A stretch of DNA of 64,000 bases from Branchinecta lynchi (taxonomy: Eukaryota > Arthropoda > Branchiopoda > Anostraca > Branchinectidae). Made by a program: the position numbers and the translations under genes. Location: contig JAKZAP010000021.1 in NCBI GenBank assembly GCA_023053575.1, forward strand, positions 4,857,790 to 4,921,789, written 5' to 3'. Of the stretch, positions 1 through 12,984 are shown piece by piece (position 1 is the first letter of the stretch; the number at the start of each line of letters is the position of its first letter). A model generated the notes under the pieces. That model saw nothing but the letters and a program-made list of their open reading frames with translations. It did not search any database and had not been told where the DNA came from.

Positions 1-426
1 TCGAAAAATTGTTTTCCTTTGAAATCTCAGTTCAGCTGTATCTACTATATGCGACGCTAATTTGTAAATTAAACAAGACTTACCTGTAAGCTGAATGTCC
101 ATGTCTGGTTAAGTTATGAACATTATTCACTGCGCAATCTGGGCCCATTTGCCCCTGAACCGGGTGGGGTGTGCGGGATGGGACCCCAAAAGACACAACT
201 AGACCCCAATACCCACAAGTGTACCAAGTTTGAACTTGATGCTTGCACTGGTTCACGAGTTATGAGCTCTACAAACTACGGTGAAAGCCGAAAGCTGCTA
301 CAGCGCTCGAGTAATAGTGGATTGTTCCAAGGAACACTTCACTAAAAACCTATCAAGAGATCCGCAATCCGCCTTATCAATTAATTCGGTATCCTTCAGC
401 AAATAACCTTCGCTCATATACTATTG
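1..426. other. Unassigned sequence
   Basis: No gene, RNA or clear repeat end is visible. Only short unsupported ORFs are present. Confidence 0.3.
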
Positions 427-2389
427 AACAACAGCTGGAAGCTCATATGGCACTTGCAAGGCTGGGTCAGAAGATTAAAGTAGGAATTCGTCAATTCGAG
501 GGTTTGTTGTGATCAATTGGAAGTAAAACCCTTGAGATAAGAATGGTCATAGGTCCTTGGAAATCACAAGAATGTATTGTTCGTAAAAACTGTTTTATTT
601 TTGCATTTGGCAGTGATGATGCGCACTTTAAGGGCGCAAGAGATTCATCTGTAATGAACACTCTTGAAGAACAAATGATGACAAGCTCATTGGAATCATC
701 AAAATGTATATTTTGCTCAGAATTATTTTTGTATTGTAAGAAATTCAGTTGTAAGCAAAACCCTTGAGGCAAAAATTATCATGGGCCCTTGGGGATCACG
801 AACATGTATCGTTTGGCTAAAGTATTTTTTTTACTTTTTTTTACGCACTTTAAGGGTGCTAAAGATTAGTTTTTTGGCAACACCCTTGAGTTATAATTTA
901 TACTTTGCTTAAAAGTATTTTTTGTACTTTGTAGCTAGGATTAGTACTTTAAGGTTAAGATTAGTACTTTAAGGGATGGTTGAATCTGAGAAGTGAAAAT
1001 TTCTAAACCAATCTTGTCAAGTTTTTAATGTTTAAGCCAAGTTTCATCGCCCTGGCACATCCGGAAGTACCTTAGTTCGCGATCACTGAAATCCCCCCCC
1101 CCCCACCAACTCCCCTCACAGTGCCCGAAACCGGTCCGATTTTCCCACTGATGTTTCTCGTCTTTGTTCTTCCCACCAAGTTTCATCTCAATCGCTCCAC
1201 GCTAAGCGTGTCACAATTTTCGGTCCGCTCTCACCACAGTCTTCGGATCCGGTCCGGACTTAAAACGGGACATCCGAGACACTAGCTATTTCCAAATATC
1301 AAGTTTGGTTAAGATCCGACCACTCGTTCAAAAGTTATCCGTACCTCAAGATTCCAGATTCCCACTCCCCCACGATCGTTGGGTCGGAGAACTGACTTTT
1401 TCTAAGCCAATCCTGTCAAGTCTCTAATGTTCAGTCCAAGTTTCACCGTTTTAGCACATCTGGAAATACCTTAACTCGCGATAGCCGGAATTCCGGACCC
1501 CCATCTAACTTCCCCACGGTGCCCAAATTCGATCCGGTTCTATCTCTGACATGTCTAGTTCTTGTGCGTGTCCTTCCCATCAAGTTTCATCCAAATAGTT
1601 CCAGTCTAAGCGTGTCACAAGATCGAGACCGGACTTTAAATGGGTCATCAGAAACACGATGTCTTTCGAAATATCAAGTTTCGATAAGATCCGATCACCC
1701 GTTCCAATGTTATACATTCTTCAAGATTCCGGATTCCCCTCCCCCCCACTCCCCCCACGGTGGTCGGATCAGGAAGTTGACTATTTCCAGGTTAATCTCG
1801 TCAAGTCCATGACTTGCCTGCCAAGTTTGTCCTAGCCCACCTGGAAGGAACTTAACTTCGTATCACCAGAATTCCGGGATCCCCTCCAACTCCCCCCACA
1901 GTCCACGAATCCGGCCCCGTTCTGTCAGTGATGTACCTAGGGCTTGTGCTTGTTCCTCCCATCAAGTTTCATCCCGATCACTCCAGTCTAAGCGTGTCAC
2001 ATGATTTCCGGCTCCCCCCTCTGACTCTCCCCCCCTCACTTTCATCGGATTCAGTCCGGACTCAAAATGGGACATCTGAGACATGACGTCTTTCCAAATA
2101 TCATATTTCATTAAGATCCGATCACCCGTTCGAAAGTTATGCAAGTCACTAAATTCCGGGTTCCGGCACCCCTCCCTCCCCCCCACGATGGTCGGATCGA
2201 GCAAGTGACTATTTCCAAGTTAATTTGGTCAGGTCCCTAATATGCCTACAAAGTTTCATAGTCCTAGCACACCTGGACGTATCCTAACTCGCAAACACCG
2301 GACTAACCGACCGACAGACAGACAGACGGACCGACGGAAACGTGATCGGTATTTGGCACTTGGCAGGAAGGCAATTGCCATAAAAAAAA
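427..2389 (-). mobile_element. Family 2 DINE-1/Helentron-like element
   Basis: Read on the minus strand, it starts with TTTTTTTTATGGC and the CAATTGCC / GGCACTTGG short repeat, then a (GTCY)n tract (seen here as GACAGACAGACGGACCGACG at 2308-2337). Repeated modules with GATGAAACTTG (seen as CAAGTTTCATC) follow. It ends in CAAGTGCCATATGAGCTTCC and AGCTGTTGTT at 427. The 3' third (about 470-1000) carries a separate AT-rich block also present in the copy at 43.9-45.6 kb. No long ORF. Non-autonomous. Confidence 0.75.
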
Positions 2390-2473
2390 TAAGCAAAGTC
2401 ACATTTCTCTCGATTTAAAAGCTTTCCAATTTTCCTGTCAATGGCAGGAACCTCGAGATCTCCTCCTAGCGGG

Positions 2474-2877
2474 CTTTTCTCAGAACAGTACTCAAGAGCA
2501 GAGCAAAATAACACTAGGGAGCAGCGCCAAGACTTGAAGAAAGTGAATAGCAGCGACACTAGCACCACTAGCAATAAAAAAACGTTAATAGAGAACTCAA
2601 TCAGTCGTGCACCAGCGCTGTCTCTGATAACTTCATATTCGGAACACAGCGAAAAAAAGATACAACCTCCCCTGTTACCTCGATCTGTGCAGACCGCATC
2701 TAAGCTTTACTAGAAGTTTCTAAATCCGTAAGTTTGTCTCCCTTTAAATACCGCAAGCGTAGTGGCCGGCACTACGAGTATGGCCCGTTTGCGAAGCATT
2801 GAAAGCATAGGTCTTGGTGCTACTCCCGAGTGTTATTTTGCTCTGCTCAAGAGTAGAATGCTTCTGAGAAGGAGAAG
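2474..2877. mobile_element. MITE with about 60-bp terminal inverted repeats
   Basis: The sequence around 2478-2545 (CTCAAGAGCAGAGCAAAATA, AACACT, GGAGCAGCGCCAAGAC) is repeated in inverse at 2808-2873 with a few mismatches. The centre has no ORF shared between strands. Superfamily not determined. Confidence 0.6.
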
Positions 2878-3949
2878 ATTGTTGAGAGCGGAAATGGTCC
2901 TGCATGCATTTATCCTTTGTTAGTTTTTCATTGTTTTCGTATTCAATTTTTTTTTTTCAATCGGGTAGGGTTTTATGGGGTAAAACGTCTTAGGACATGA
3001 CAAAAAAAAACGTTCGGAATTCCCTATAAATAGTCGTGGGCTAGATAAGCCAAAGGTCCAAGGAGAAAAAATAAATAAATTGGATTCAGACTAATTTTGT
3101 CAACTGTATATTTATTTTTTTTTAACAAAATCCATTTTGGAAGCACTCCCCGTGTTCTCGCTGTTTCTGTACGCCAAGTCCGCATGACTCCCTCTATTCT
3201 CGCCGTTCCCTTCGATTGCCCGAGGGGTTCAAGTTCTGAAACTTATGTATACACAACACAACTAACATAATACTAACATATACAAGAAACAAAATCTATT
3301 TATTAAGCAAAATCCCAAGGGCTCTATGGCCCGTTGGTTGGGAAACAGCTATCTTTCTAATAAAATAACTCACCAGGTGTTCTCGCGAATACAACCGACC
3401 TCCACATCACCACGCAAAAAAAAATTAAAAATGTATGAAAAACAACAAATTCATCGAGAGCCAACACTAACATCTATTTTTTTAAACTATTAAAATAAAC
3501 AACATTTTCAAACCTTTTTTCTTCTTCATTAAATTCAGTTTCCCCCGGTCCTCTGGGAACGGCGAGATACGCCTTAAGTAGTTAGTGGCAAGTCTAAAGA
3601 CTTTCGATGACCACAGATAAATGAAATAAAAGTTCATGCAGTAATTCTTGAGAAGTATCCGACTCCTTCTCATATCCTGACATATTTGTTTATGAAGCGA
3701 TCGATCCACCTGTTAGCTGTCACACAAGCCCTATCTATTTGTTTGGCACACAAGGCCCTATCTATTTGTCCTATCTATTTGTTTGCCACACAAGGTGCGT
3801 AATCCGAGAGGGTCGTTATAAAATGCAACTCCTTTATATCCCGTGGATGACCATACGGCCCTTCAAGGGCCTGTGGCTCCTTTCAGAAGACAGTACACCT
3901 TTTTCGCGTATCGTGGTGTGTTTTTCAGTACGAGAATGTGTGATGCCTT
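2878..3949. other. Unassigned AT-rich sequence
   Basis: No recognised gene. It contains a short triplication of CCTATCTATTTG near 3730-3782 and several A/T runs. Confidence 0.3.
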
Positions 3950-4114
3950 GAAAAAAAAAATCTTGCTATTTGCTACTGGGATTAATGTTGTTTCCACTGA
4001 GATAACATTAGTCCTAATTCGGATTAATCTTATCCCAGTAGAGATAAGATTGATCCCAGTAGTAAATACTGCAGTTAACTTTAATCCTATCTCGGAGAAA
4101 CTTTGTACAGTGTA
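3950..4114. mobile_element. TA-flanked palindromic MITE, TACACTGTAAAA family (copy 1)
   Basis: Shares the central palindrome (TTTGCTACTGGGATTAAT, GGATTAATCTTATCCCAGTA, AAATACTGCAGTTAACTTTA) and right end (CGGAGAAACTTTGTACAGTGTA) with copies at 48.5, 50.7 and 51.7 kb. The left terminus is eroded into an A-run. No coding capacity. Confidence 0.7.
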
Positions 4115-5043
4115 GAGGCAGTAGACGGTGGGTTTGTATGAAGGAAAGGCTGAGCATAGGATTAGGATACAGATTGGATTACCAAATCTGTATAGGCTAC
4201 GGCAGAGATGGGCGAATCCGACCATGAAAGGATTCGAATCCGGATCCAGGGCTAGGTGCAAATCCGAATCCACCATTCATGGTAAGGATTCGTATCCGGG
4301 TTCGATTCTGACCTTAACAAAAATCAGAGGTGACAAAAATCAGTGGTGTCTAAGGTAATCAGATAACGTGCAGGGGCGGTTCGGAGGGGGGTCTAGGGGG
4401 TAACCCACGCCCCCCCCCCCCCCCCCATGCTCCAGAGAATCTACTCTCATTCGTATGTTTTGAGCTTTTCAGAATGACATGCAGGCAGTTATCGAACGTG
4501 AACTTCACCCACAAATCACATTTTTTAGTTGTATGGCTACGAAGACATTTCTATTCGTATGTTTTCATATTCACAGTTGTGTGTTCTGAGTTTTCCCGAA
4601 TGAAAGTCGTATGTTTGATCTTGCCAGAATGACATCTATTGCGAATTTCGCCTGAAAAGACCCGCTTCTTGTCGTACTTTACGAAGTGATTTTCTAGACG
4701 CAAATTAGAGACAGTCGTAAGCTTTGACCTTGCCACATAAAGGCAGACAAAGCAGTTAGCTAATCGGGAGCTTTGCCTTCAAATGACCTGTTTCTGGCCA
4801 TATTGTTCCATTGAGATTTTAGTAGTATGTTTTAGTTTGGTCAGATTCACAGTTTCGTGTTCTCATTTTATCGGAATCAGTCGTATGGAGTTGCCAGAAT
4901 GACATCAACCGCGAATTTTACCTGAAAATGACCCGTTTCTTGTCGTCTTTTACGAAGAGATTTTCTAGTCGTCTATTAGAGACAGTCGTAAGTCTAGAGC
5001 TTGCCATATGAGGCAGATATTACGTTACGAATTATCGTGTGCT
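4115..5043. other. Unassigned sequence with internal duplications
   Basis: A cluster of GGATTCG/CGAATCC words sits at 4210-4305. A local diverged duplication is present at about 4550-4740 and 4810-5010 (both with CGAATTTCGCC or CGAATTTTACC, GACCCG and TTGTCGT). A C-run lies at 4410-4426. No gene recognised. Confidence 0.4.
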
Positions 5044-7088
5044 TTGAATGAATGAATGAATTTGTGACGCACTGCCCAAGGGCGAAAGTGCAGTAAAAAA
5101 GGATAAAGACATATAAAATAATCGCAAAACACTCAACAAATATTTTCCATAAAGGTTCACTAATTTAGAATCACGTTGATGGGATCGTGGACAGGTAATT
5201 TTCCAATCGGAGAACACAAATTAAAGGAGAGGGCTTCAAGTGTCAACAATGGGTCGGAAATTAACAAACGGCGGATCAGGTAGCGGTTCCATGTGCGCCG
5301 GGGTAGGTAGACAAGAAATCTCAGATATCTGAAGCATGTCGAGCGTATGCGTCGAAGGTCCTTTCTTCTGAGTATAGATTTAATCCAGCAAGGAAGTTAA
5401 CATACGGTGTGCAAAAGGCAGTATATAACTTCCCAAGCCCAGGTCTGCTATACCTCGAACGGTTCGGCACAATTTTGCAGTAACCATATCTAATTCCTTT
5501 AGCGGCTGATTCAACTGCTTCCTCTCAAATCTTTTGCATAGTTTGCGCAATTGTTATACCAAGCCATCGAATTTTTTCCTCGGTTATGAGAACATTGCCT
5601 TCAGCATTCAGAGAGGGTTTCCGAAGCGTAGCAGGAGCGTTGAAACAAACGTACTGACATTTACTAGCGTTGACTGATAGGCCAATCTCGCCAAGCGATT
5701 GGTTCAGGCTATCAACGTTTGTTTCAAGGCCCTTCCTGGATCGGCTGAGGAGGAGGAAGGCGTCAGCATAGGCCAGGTAGCTAACATCGATGCCGAAGTT
5801 AAGAGTTGGCGTAAGCTCTCTTAGGCACTGAGCAATCACACATTTAAAAATCTGTGACGATAGGACCCTGCCCTGAGGGACTCACTTTTTCACTGTAACT
5901 CAGCCTGTCTTGCCATTTGACTACCAGCTTGCATTTGGAGTACCACGATCTTAAAGTTCAATGGGCACATCAAACTACCCCAATCCCACTCTGTAACAAC
6001 CTAGGAACAATGCTTACCCCCTAGATCAGCAGCTTTTTCAACAGTTTCCTCTCTGTGATATTTCAAAGCTTGGTTTTCTGGGCCAGTACATTCTCAATTT
6101 ACTAGCTTGGACAAAGATAAAAGTGATGTTTCTTATAATACTTATTAGATCTTTATTTTATACATAAATTAGCTTGTATAATTCAGATTAGAATAGGCTA
6201 TTTGTTTTTGAATGACTTTGTAGCTTTGTTATTTTTTATAAGCTTATTGCATATTCTGGTACGTTTTATAAAGCAAGCTAATCAAGCTTCACAGCACTAT
6301 TTCAAAAAGAAAAACTTTTAATAGGCGCTTTAAGCCATGGGACTTCTGATGAAACACCAGAACAATCAGGTAAACTGCATCTGTGGCTTGACTTTGGTGA
6401 CATCTCAAATATATCCTTTTCTATCAAGCATTGATGGGAGTTTTTGAATTTCCTGCCACGATATCCCAGCTCCTAAGATTTGGATCGCCGAAATGCCAGA
6501 GAGATAAAGACAAGGGATAACAAGAAAACGGCCGATTTTCGTAGCGCCTTCTAAAGGAAGTCGGAAATGTTTATTTGTGAAGCATTTAATATAAAGTAAA
6601 GCATTAGAAGTGTCCATTGTGCTTTAAGGCCAATATGATGGACCTATTTACACCGTTTTCCGTCAAAGACAGTAAAGCCTGGACATGGTTAACGTTGTCG
6701 AGAGCTCCAGCTATGTCAGTCGCACAAAGATGAACTGTCTCTCTCTTTGCTGATGCTTGCTTTAGAATTTGGATCAGTGACTTATGGAATTCGTTTTCTA
6801 AAACCATACTGTAGGCTTCCGATGTCACATTTAGAAGTAATTTCAGGTGCCAAAGTGTATTCGAAAATTTTGCTGAGGATGTATGAAACGGTAATTGGTC
6901 TATAAAAGCTGCAATGATTTGCATCTTTGCCTCTTTTTAAGACGGGTGTAATCGTTCCCAGAAGAAAACTTTCCGGTTAGGTGGATGTTGACAGGATCAT
7001 CTGGAACAAAAGCTGGAGGTGGTTATTAAGAGCTGGTAAATCGTACTTTAAATGCTCGTGGGAAATGCCATCTCTATCTGGATTCTTC
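5044..7088 (-). pseudogene. Decayed LINE reverse transcriptase (5'-truncated)
   Basis: On the minus strand the order is: EHLKYDLPAL and ILSTST (7060-6980), then GTITPVLKRGKDANHCSFYR and PITVSYILSKIFE (6960-6870), then LCATDIAGALDNVNHVQAL (about 6720-6660), then VSYLAYADAFLLLSRSRKGL (5790-5720) and LSVNASKCQYVCFNAP. These are fingers/palm motifs of a non-LTR retrotransposon RT. At least three frameshifts or stops separate them, and the catalytic YADD is YADA. The 3' end at 5044 has a (GAAT)n tail. The 5' side is cut by the family 1 element that begins at 7089. RT polymerises cDNA at the target site; this copy cannot. Confidence 0.85.
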
Positions 7089-8364
7089 TTTTTGGGATCC
7101 CAAAACGTAAGTGGAGGGATACCTATGACATCGCAAAAGTTGTCCGTCCGTCCGTCCGTCCGTCTGTAAGCACGATAACTCTCGAAGGGAATGAGATATT
7201 TTGATGAAACTTGGTGAGAAGGTTCGTTGGGTCGTCGGACCAGTCAAGTTCGTAGATGGGCTTTGTAGCTCTACATTTAGGGGTGGGGGAGGGGATTGAA
7301 ATTAAGGGACAAACAAAATATTTTGAAACAGCTAATGTGATAGTCGATTATGGGGTAAGAAGACATGCTGAAGACGATGGTGAAAATTATTTTCTCGACG
7401 GACAAGTATTTCGTCCGGAATCCGGCCCAAACCGGAAAGCTTGTTGAAAGTAAAAGTTTTATTTGAAATTGATTAGATGTTCGATTTAGGGGTAGGAAGA
7501 CATGCTGAAGACGATGGTGAAAACTATTTTCTCGATGGACAAGTATTTCGCCCGGAATCCCACTAAACCGGAAAGTTTGTTGAAAGTAAAAGTTTTATTT
7601 GAAGTTGATTAAATGTTCGATTTAGAGGTAGGGAGACATGCTGAAGACGATGGTAAAAACTATTTTCTCGACGGACAAGTATTTCGACCGGAATCCGGCC
7701 CAAACCGGAAAGTTTGTCAAAATTAAAAGTTTAATTTGGAGTTGATTGGATGTTCGATTTAGGGCAAGAAGACATGCTGAACACTTATGCGAAAACAAGT
7801 TTTTACCCGGACATGTAGCTCGTCCGGAATCCGGCCAAAACCGGAAAACTGTTGGAAGTCAAAGTTTTATTTCTAGTTGATTAGATAAGCGATTTAGGGG
7901 TAAGAAGAGATGCTGAGTCCCTGTGTGACAATCGTATTTTACCCGGACATATAGTTCGACCGGAATCCGGCTGGAATCGGAAAATTTGTTATAAGCTAAA
8001 TTTCTATTTGAAGTTGATTAGATGTTCATTACTGGGGAAAGAAGATACCCTGATTTCGTCTTTGAGCTTTCTTTTTTCGCCGGACAAGTAGTTCTGGAGT
8101 TCGGCCGGAACCGGGAAATTGGCAGAAGTGGCAGGAAGTTTTCGTCAAAACAGATATGACTTATAGGGGTAAACACACATGCTGAATCCAAATCTGAACT
8201 TGGTTTTCTCAGGTGATTAGCTATTTGGCCTTAATCTGTTTCTGAATTTTAATTGTAAAAATGTTCAAGGAGTCTGGCGAAGACTGGATCTGGCTAAGAC
8301 AAGACCCAGTTGTCTGGATCAGATATTGAATTTTTGGGATCCCATCGAAACCTTTGGTCTTGTT
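7089..8364 (+). mobile_element. Family 1 DINE-1/Helentron-like element, copy A
   Basis: Begins TTTTTGGGATCCCAAAACG, has a short (GTCC)n/(GTCTG) tract at 7143-7165, then GATGAAACTTGGTGAGAAGG, then seven tandem units of about 137 bp (from about 7340 to 8225), each with CCGGAATCCGG. It ends TTTTTGGGATCCCATCG, then TTGGTCTTGTT. The layout of inverted repeat, GTCY microsatellite, GATGAAACTT block and CTTGTT end matches published DINE-1/Helentron-associated elements. ORFs across the units are not conserved coding. Confidence 0.8.
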
Positions 8365-9180
8365 CTTCATGTTTTTCAATGCACTCTGGAGCTTGTGTCT
8401 TTGAGCTTGTTAGAACGACAGTCGTATGTTTCGAACTTGATGTTCACTGTGTAGTGCGAAAACAGGCTGATTTTCGAAAATACCGCCTGCGGAGCGCGAC
8501 GTTTCAGCATTATCCTACCTGGTTTTGTGCAAAAATCTCCTTATCTTAAAAAGAAACAGGCACAACCGCCTGATGATTGCACTATTTGTTGTGTAGTCTA
8601 AATTCGAAGTGGAAGTACTACGACGTACCAACTTCCGAGAAAATATCCCACTCCGTTTGCGAGTTATCGGGGCACTGACAGATATATGATATAGTAGGCA
8701 GCCTTTAAAATGTTTCGCAAAACTTTACCTGCGACGTCTTTCATAGTCGCCTACTCGCTAACTGGTTGAATGGCCCGTAATTTAGGTGAGGTGTTAGGCC
8801 TAAGATTTCAGCTACCAAAAATGCCAGAAAAAGGTCGGATTACAAAAAAATTCGCCTGCGGCGCTGAGTTTAAATTTATCTTAGGTACATATGGTAAAAG
8901 CTGCTGTTTAGGATCTGAGCCACGTTAAAAGCAATAGTTTGTGTGGGAAGTAGTCGAATATTGCCGAATAAAGCCCGATTTAACAATTTTTTCCTGCGGC
9001 TCTTTCGTAGTTCCACCCCATTTCTATTTAGTTGAAGTGTGTATCATTTATGTGGGGGTTTAAGCTTGAGATTTGGAGTCTAAGCTACATTAAAAGGTAG
9101 GAGTTGTAAAGGAGGAGTCGAATTTTGCTCGGATTGACAAAATTTCGCCTGCGGCGCTCACTTTAGTTAAGTCGATATTT
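8365..9180 (-). repeat. Array of diverged units carrying GCGCCGCAGGCG
   Basis: The words CCGCCTGCGGAGCGC (8474), TTCGCCTGCGGCGCT (8851), TTCCTGCGGCTCT (8991) and TTCGCCTGCGGCGCTCAC (9147) recur in similar contexts. The minus-strand form GCGCCGCAGGCGAAATTTT also occurs on the + strand near 27.0, 27.77 and 37.53 kb. No protein is evident. Confidence 0.5.
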
Positions 9181-9660
9181 CAGAACCTGGTATCGAGGCT
9201 TGTCTTCTCTCCAGGGAAATTTGACATGAACGGCATCGTCTAATTCTTGTTACTTATTTGTTTATTATTTATTACTACAATGGCCTTTTCCGTGACGTTT
9301 TAGAACTTACAAAGTTAATATTTCTTGAGCCTGCTGGTGCTGTGTTTTTAGCCAGTCGTATATTTTGAAGTTGTCACCTCCCCCCCCCCCTACGTCTGCC
9401 AATATTTGTAATACGACCATGCAGAGTCGAATATATTCTCGATACCCTGACCGATGCAAACGAGCGGAGGGCAGAAGCTATGCGAACATTGTAATTCGTT
9501 ACCTCTACAACAGCTATATCGCAGTAGAGCTCAACTCAAAGCTCACAGCAAGTACCACTATCTTCGCTCAGTTTTGTCGGGGTATCCATAGTCGCCGCAT
9601 GGGGCCAAAGACAGAGGTTCCACTGGATTATTTGTTCTTTTTCTACTAATCCTAATACCA
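9181..9660. other. Unassigned sequence
   Basis: No repeat end or gene recognised. The ORF at 9365-9649 shows no recognisable domain and starts at a C-run. Confidence 0.3.
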
Positions 9661-9667
9661 GCCAACA

Positions 9668-9836
9668 AGGCCGTATCCAGGGGGGTGGTCCCCCCCCCCC
9701 GAAACATGCAAAAATAATCATTTTTATAGGCTTTTCTCTCTGATCCGTGTCTTTTTTATACTTTTTTGTCCGACCCGCAGGCAACCCCCTCCCCCCCCGG
9801 AAAGCCCCCCCCCCCGTAACTCAGTCCGGAGAAGCA
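9668..9836. mobile_element. Fragment of CCGTATCCAGG palindromic repeat
   Basis: GGCCGTATCCAGGGGGGTGG and the following block (GTCCGACCCGCAGG, GTCTTTTTTATACTTTTTTG) match, in inverse or direct form, the better-preserved copy at 10487-10647. Confidence 0.5.
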
Positions 9837-10486
9837 TATCCCTACTAAGAAAATTGCGTCACATTAATTAATTTGTTCATTTAATTTTTCACCCATCAGA
9901 AAACACAAGTAATAGATAAGAAATAATTTAAAACGAGAAGAAAACACTATAACAGGGTAAACAAACAAAGAGGTTACGACAGCATACAGAACGAACCTAT
10001 TGTAAAAGAGTTTTCTTCCGATCATGCTTAACGTTATTGTGTTAAATAGGTAGTTAAATAGGGTTCAACAGAATATGCCATAAAAAAAAACTACCACCGA
10101 TGGACTAAGCCGTTAACGTGCCAGTAGACAGGTTAAAACTTGAAAAGTGCAGCGATGATCTCCCTGACCCAAATTAGGTCGGGCGCCGCGTTAAAAAAAA
10201 ATTCCAGTCTTAATTTGCAGGGTCAACAAGTCCCTGCTCCCAAATGAAAGTATCCTTTGTGAAAATTCAAACCAGATCCATCTGGACCCCCATGTTGACC
10301 TGATACCATCAGGCCAGACTTTACAGCTTGGTTCTAGTCTAATTGAGTTGTAAACTTGGAGCGTCGTGGCGTCTGTCGTAATTGCCACCAGAGGACCTGG
10401 AATAACTGGGAGGCGCCTGGGTATTGAAATCCAACTGGCAGTGTGGTACAGTCGGACTTGGACGCTAAAATACACCCCTCCCCAGG
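9837..10486. other. Unassigned sequence
   Basis: AT-rich to mixed composition with no recognised gene or repeat boundary. Confidence 0.3.
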
Positions 10487-10647
10487 TCCGTATCCAGGAA
10501 TTCATTTCGGGGGAGGGGGGGGTGTGCCCGCAGGTTGGACCAAAACGTACAAAAAAGACATAGTTCAGGGGTTAAAGCATATTAAAAACGAAAACTGTTG
10601 TATGTTTCTGGGGAGGGGTAAACCCCCTACCCCCCTGGATACGGCCA
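10487..10647. mobile_element. Small palindrome-ended MITE (CCGTATCCAGG)
   Basis: Starts GTCCGTATCCAGGAATTC, contains G-runs and TACAAAAAAGACATAG, and ends CCCCCCTGGATACGGCC. Termini are inverted copies of GGCCGTATCCAGG. About 160 bp, noncoding. Confidence 0.65.
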
Positions 10648-11151
10648 TGCCCCTTTCCGATCTAGCAGGTTTGGTGGGCCTGAGGGAGAAGCGGGGGGGG
10701 GGCAAAAGGCGTGTGCTGGGTTTGGAAGAATACTTCGAAAACAATAATCAATTACAATCTTAATTAAATTAGTATTATTTACTACTAAATCCATGGGTTT
10801 CCATAAAAGGGTTTAGAAAAAAGAACAGAGCTCGCGTAACTTACACTAAAACATTCTTATGACCGAATCTAATTAAATAAACATCAGGTTAGAAGTTTTC
10901 CAAACCAGAACGTGGTTAGATGGTTAGAGTTTTGAATGATTAATGTCATCCACATTATCAGTATTTTGGGATAGGATGCCCAGCAGTTACAATAGGACAA
11001 CCGAAGTTTGGAATAGGATATTTCAAACTGTGCCCTGTTCGGCTTGGTCTGTTACAATAGGACAACCGAAGTTCTGAGTGCCTCTGGTAAACAGAATCGC
11101 ACATCATCCTAGAGGGATAACTAAGTGATGAAGGAAAAACAGAAAATCACG
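10648..11151. other. Unassigned sequence with a 25-bp direct repeat
   Basis: GTTACAATAGGACAACCGAA occurs at about 10986 and 11051, suggesting a small local duplication. Nothing else recognised. Confidence 0.35.
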
Positions 11152-12916
11152 TTTTTATGGTACTCCCTTCGGCCAAGTGCGTTAGAGCGGTCGCAATTTC
11201 TGTCGGTCTGTCGATCAGGGTTTTGCTAGTTCGGGCACTTACACATAAGCTAGGACGATGAAACTTGGCAGGTATATCAGGAACCCGATCCCCGATCCGA
11301 CCATCTGGGGGGAGTGGAGGGAGGGGGATTCTGAAAATGTAGGTATTTTTAACTTACGAACGGGTGATCGGATGTTAGTAAACTTATTATTTAGAAAGAC
11401 CTCGTGTCTCAGACGCCCCACTTCGAATCCGGACCGGTGACTTTGAGGAGAGTTGTGGGGTGGGGGGAATATTGGGAAACGCTTAGTATGGAGGGATCGG
11501 GATGAAACTTGGTGGGAAGAACAAGTAAATGTCCTTAGATACGTCATTGACATGACCAGACCGGATTCGGACACTGGGAGAGTTAGGGGGGGGGGGCGGA
11601 TTTCGCGTGATCACGCGAGTTCGGTGCTTCCCGATTTCCTAGGAGAATGAAACTTGGCAGGCTTGTCGTGGACCCGAACAGACTGACTTAAGAATAGTCG
11701 TTTCACCGATCCGGCCATTGTGGGGAGGAGTGGAGGGATGGAGAATTTGGAATCTAGCGGCATGCATAACTTTTGAACGGGTTATCGGATTTGAATGAAG
11801 CTTGGAAGTGGAAAGAGCTATCTTCTCAGATGTTCTGTGTCAAGTCCGGGTCGGATACGATACTGGTAACTGACGTAATTGACGGAGCCAGATCGTATCG
11901 GGGCTCTGTGAGGTGGGGGTGGAGGGGGTCTCCCGGAATTCCGGTGATCGTGAGTTAGAATAGTTCCAGGTGTTATAAGGACGATAAAAGACGTGGGGAA
12001 GTGTCGGATAATTTTCCCCGATCCGACCGTCATGGGGGGAGTCGAGGGATGGGGAATCCGGAATCTAGTGGTATGCCGCACTTTTGAACGGGTGATCGGA
12101 TTTGTATCGAACTTGGCAATTGGAAGAGCTACCGTCTCAGATATTCTGTGTCAAGTCCAGATCGGATCCGATACTTGTGGGGGAGGGGGTAGAGGGGGGC
12201 ACCGGAAAACTCGTGGAAAGCTTAGAATCGAGGGATTGAGATGGAACTTGGTTGGGAGATCAGGCATTAGGCTTAGATACGTAATCGATGGAGCCAGATA
12301 ATATCGGGGCTCTGTGGGGGGGGGGGGATTTCCAGGAATTCCGGTGATCGCGAGTTAGAATAACTCCAGATGTGGTAAAGACGATGGAACTTGCAGGCAT
12401 ATTAGTGACCTGACCTTAACAACTTAAAACTTAAGACTTGACTTAGGAACCCGACACAGTACCCTAGCTGCTACCCTACCCTATCCTGGATCCAACCATT
12501 CTTGGGGGAATGAGCGAAGGGGAATACGGAAATATACTTCCGTAAGTTGCGAACGGGTGTTCCGATTCGAGTGAAACTAATGGGTGAAAAGAATTGGTGA
12601 CCTAGAGATGCAAAACATGCGTTCGAACCACATGCGGCCACGATTGGGGGAATTGGAGGGAGTTACCGGAAATCGTGTGATACGTCTAGGGATCAAACCA
12701 GTGGATTTATTGGGCTGAAACTTGGAAGTTAGAACAGTCATTCGTGCCAGATGATCCCAGGCGATGTCAGAAATGCCCAGACTTGAGTGAAACTACATAT
12801 CCTATTACTAGGTCCGAACCGCATTTTTGGATGGCAGGTTTCTTTTGTGACGTTCTCATCTACTTTCTTGTACCGCCTACTCGTAACAAGTGCCATATGA
12901 GCTCGTAGCTCTTGTT
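11152..12916 (+). mobile_element. Family 2 DINE-1/Helentron-like element
   Basis: Starts TTTTTATGGTACTCCC with CGGCCAAGTGCG, then CTGTCGGTCTGTCG. It carries modules with GATGAAACTTGGCAGG and GATGAAACTTGGTGGG, G-runs and CGATCCGACC words, and ends CAAGTGCCATATGAGCTC, GTAGCTCTTGTT. No conserved ORF. Confidence 0.8.
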
Positions 12917-12984
12917 CTATTTTTGTTTAAAAGAAAACTTATATACGGACTTCTGGTAGCCTAAACCGGGGTACGGGTCTTCAG

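Noticed and set aside
3863..4276. 137-residue minus-strand ORF
   Set aside because: Crosses a MITE from end to end and other MITE copies do not keep the frame.
4200..4310. Possible tRNA suggested by GGGTTCGATTC at 4289
   Set aside because: No A-box at the right distance and no cloverleaf pairing; the text is a local GGATTCG repeat.
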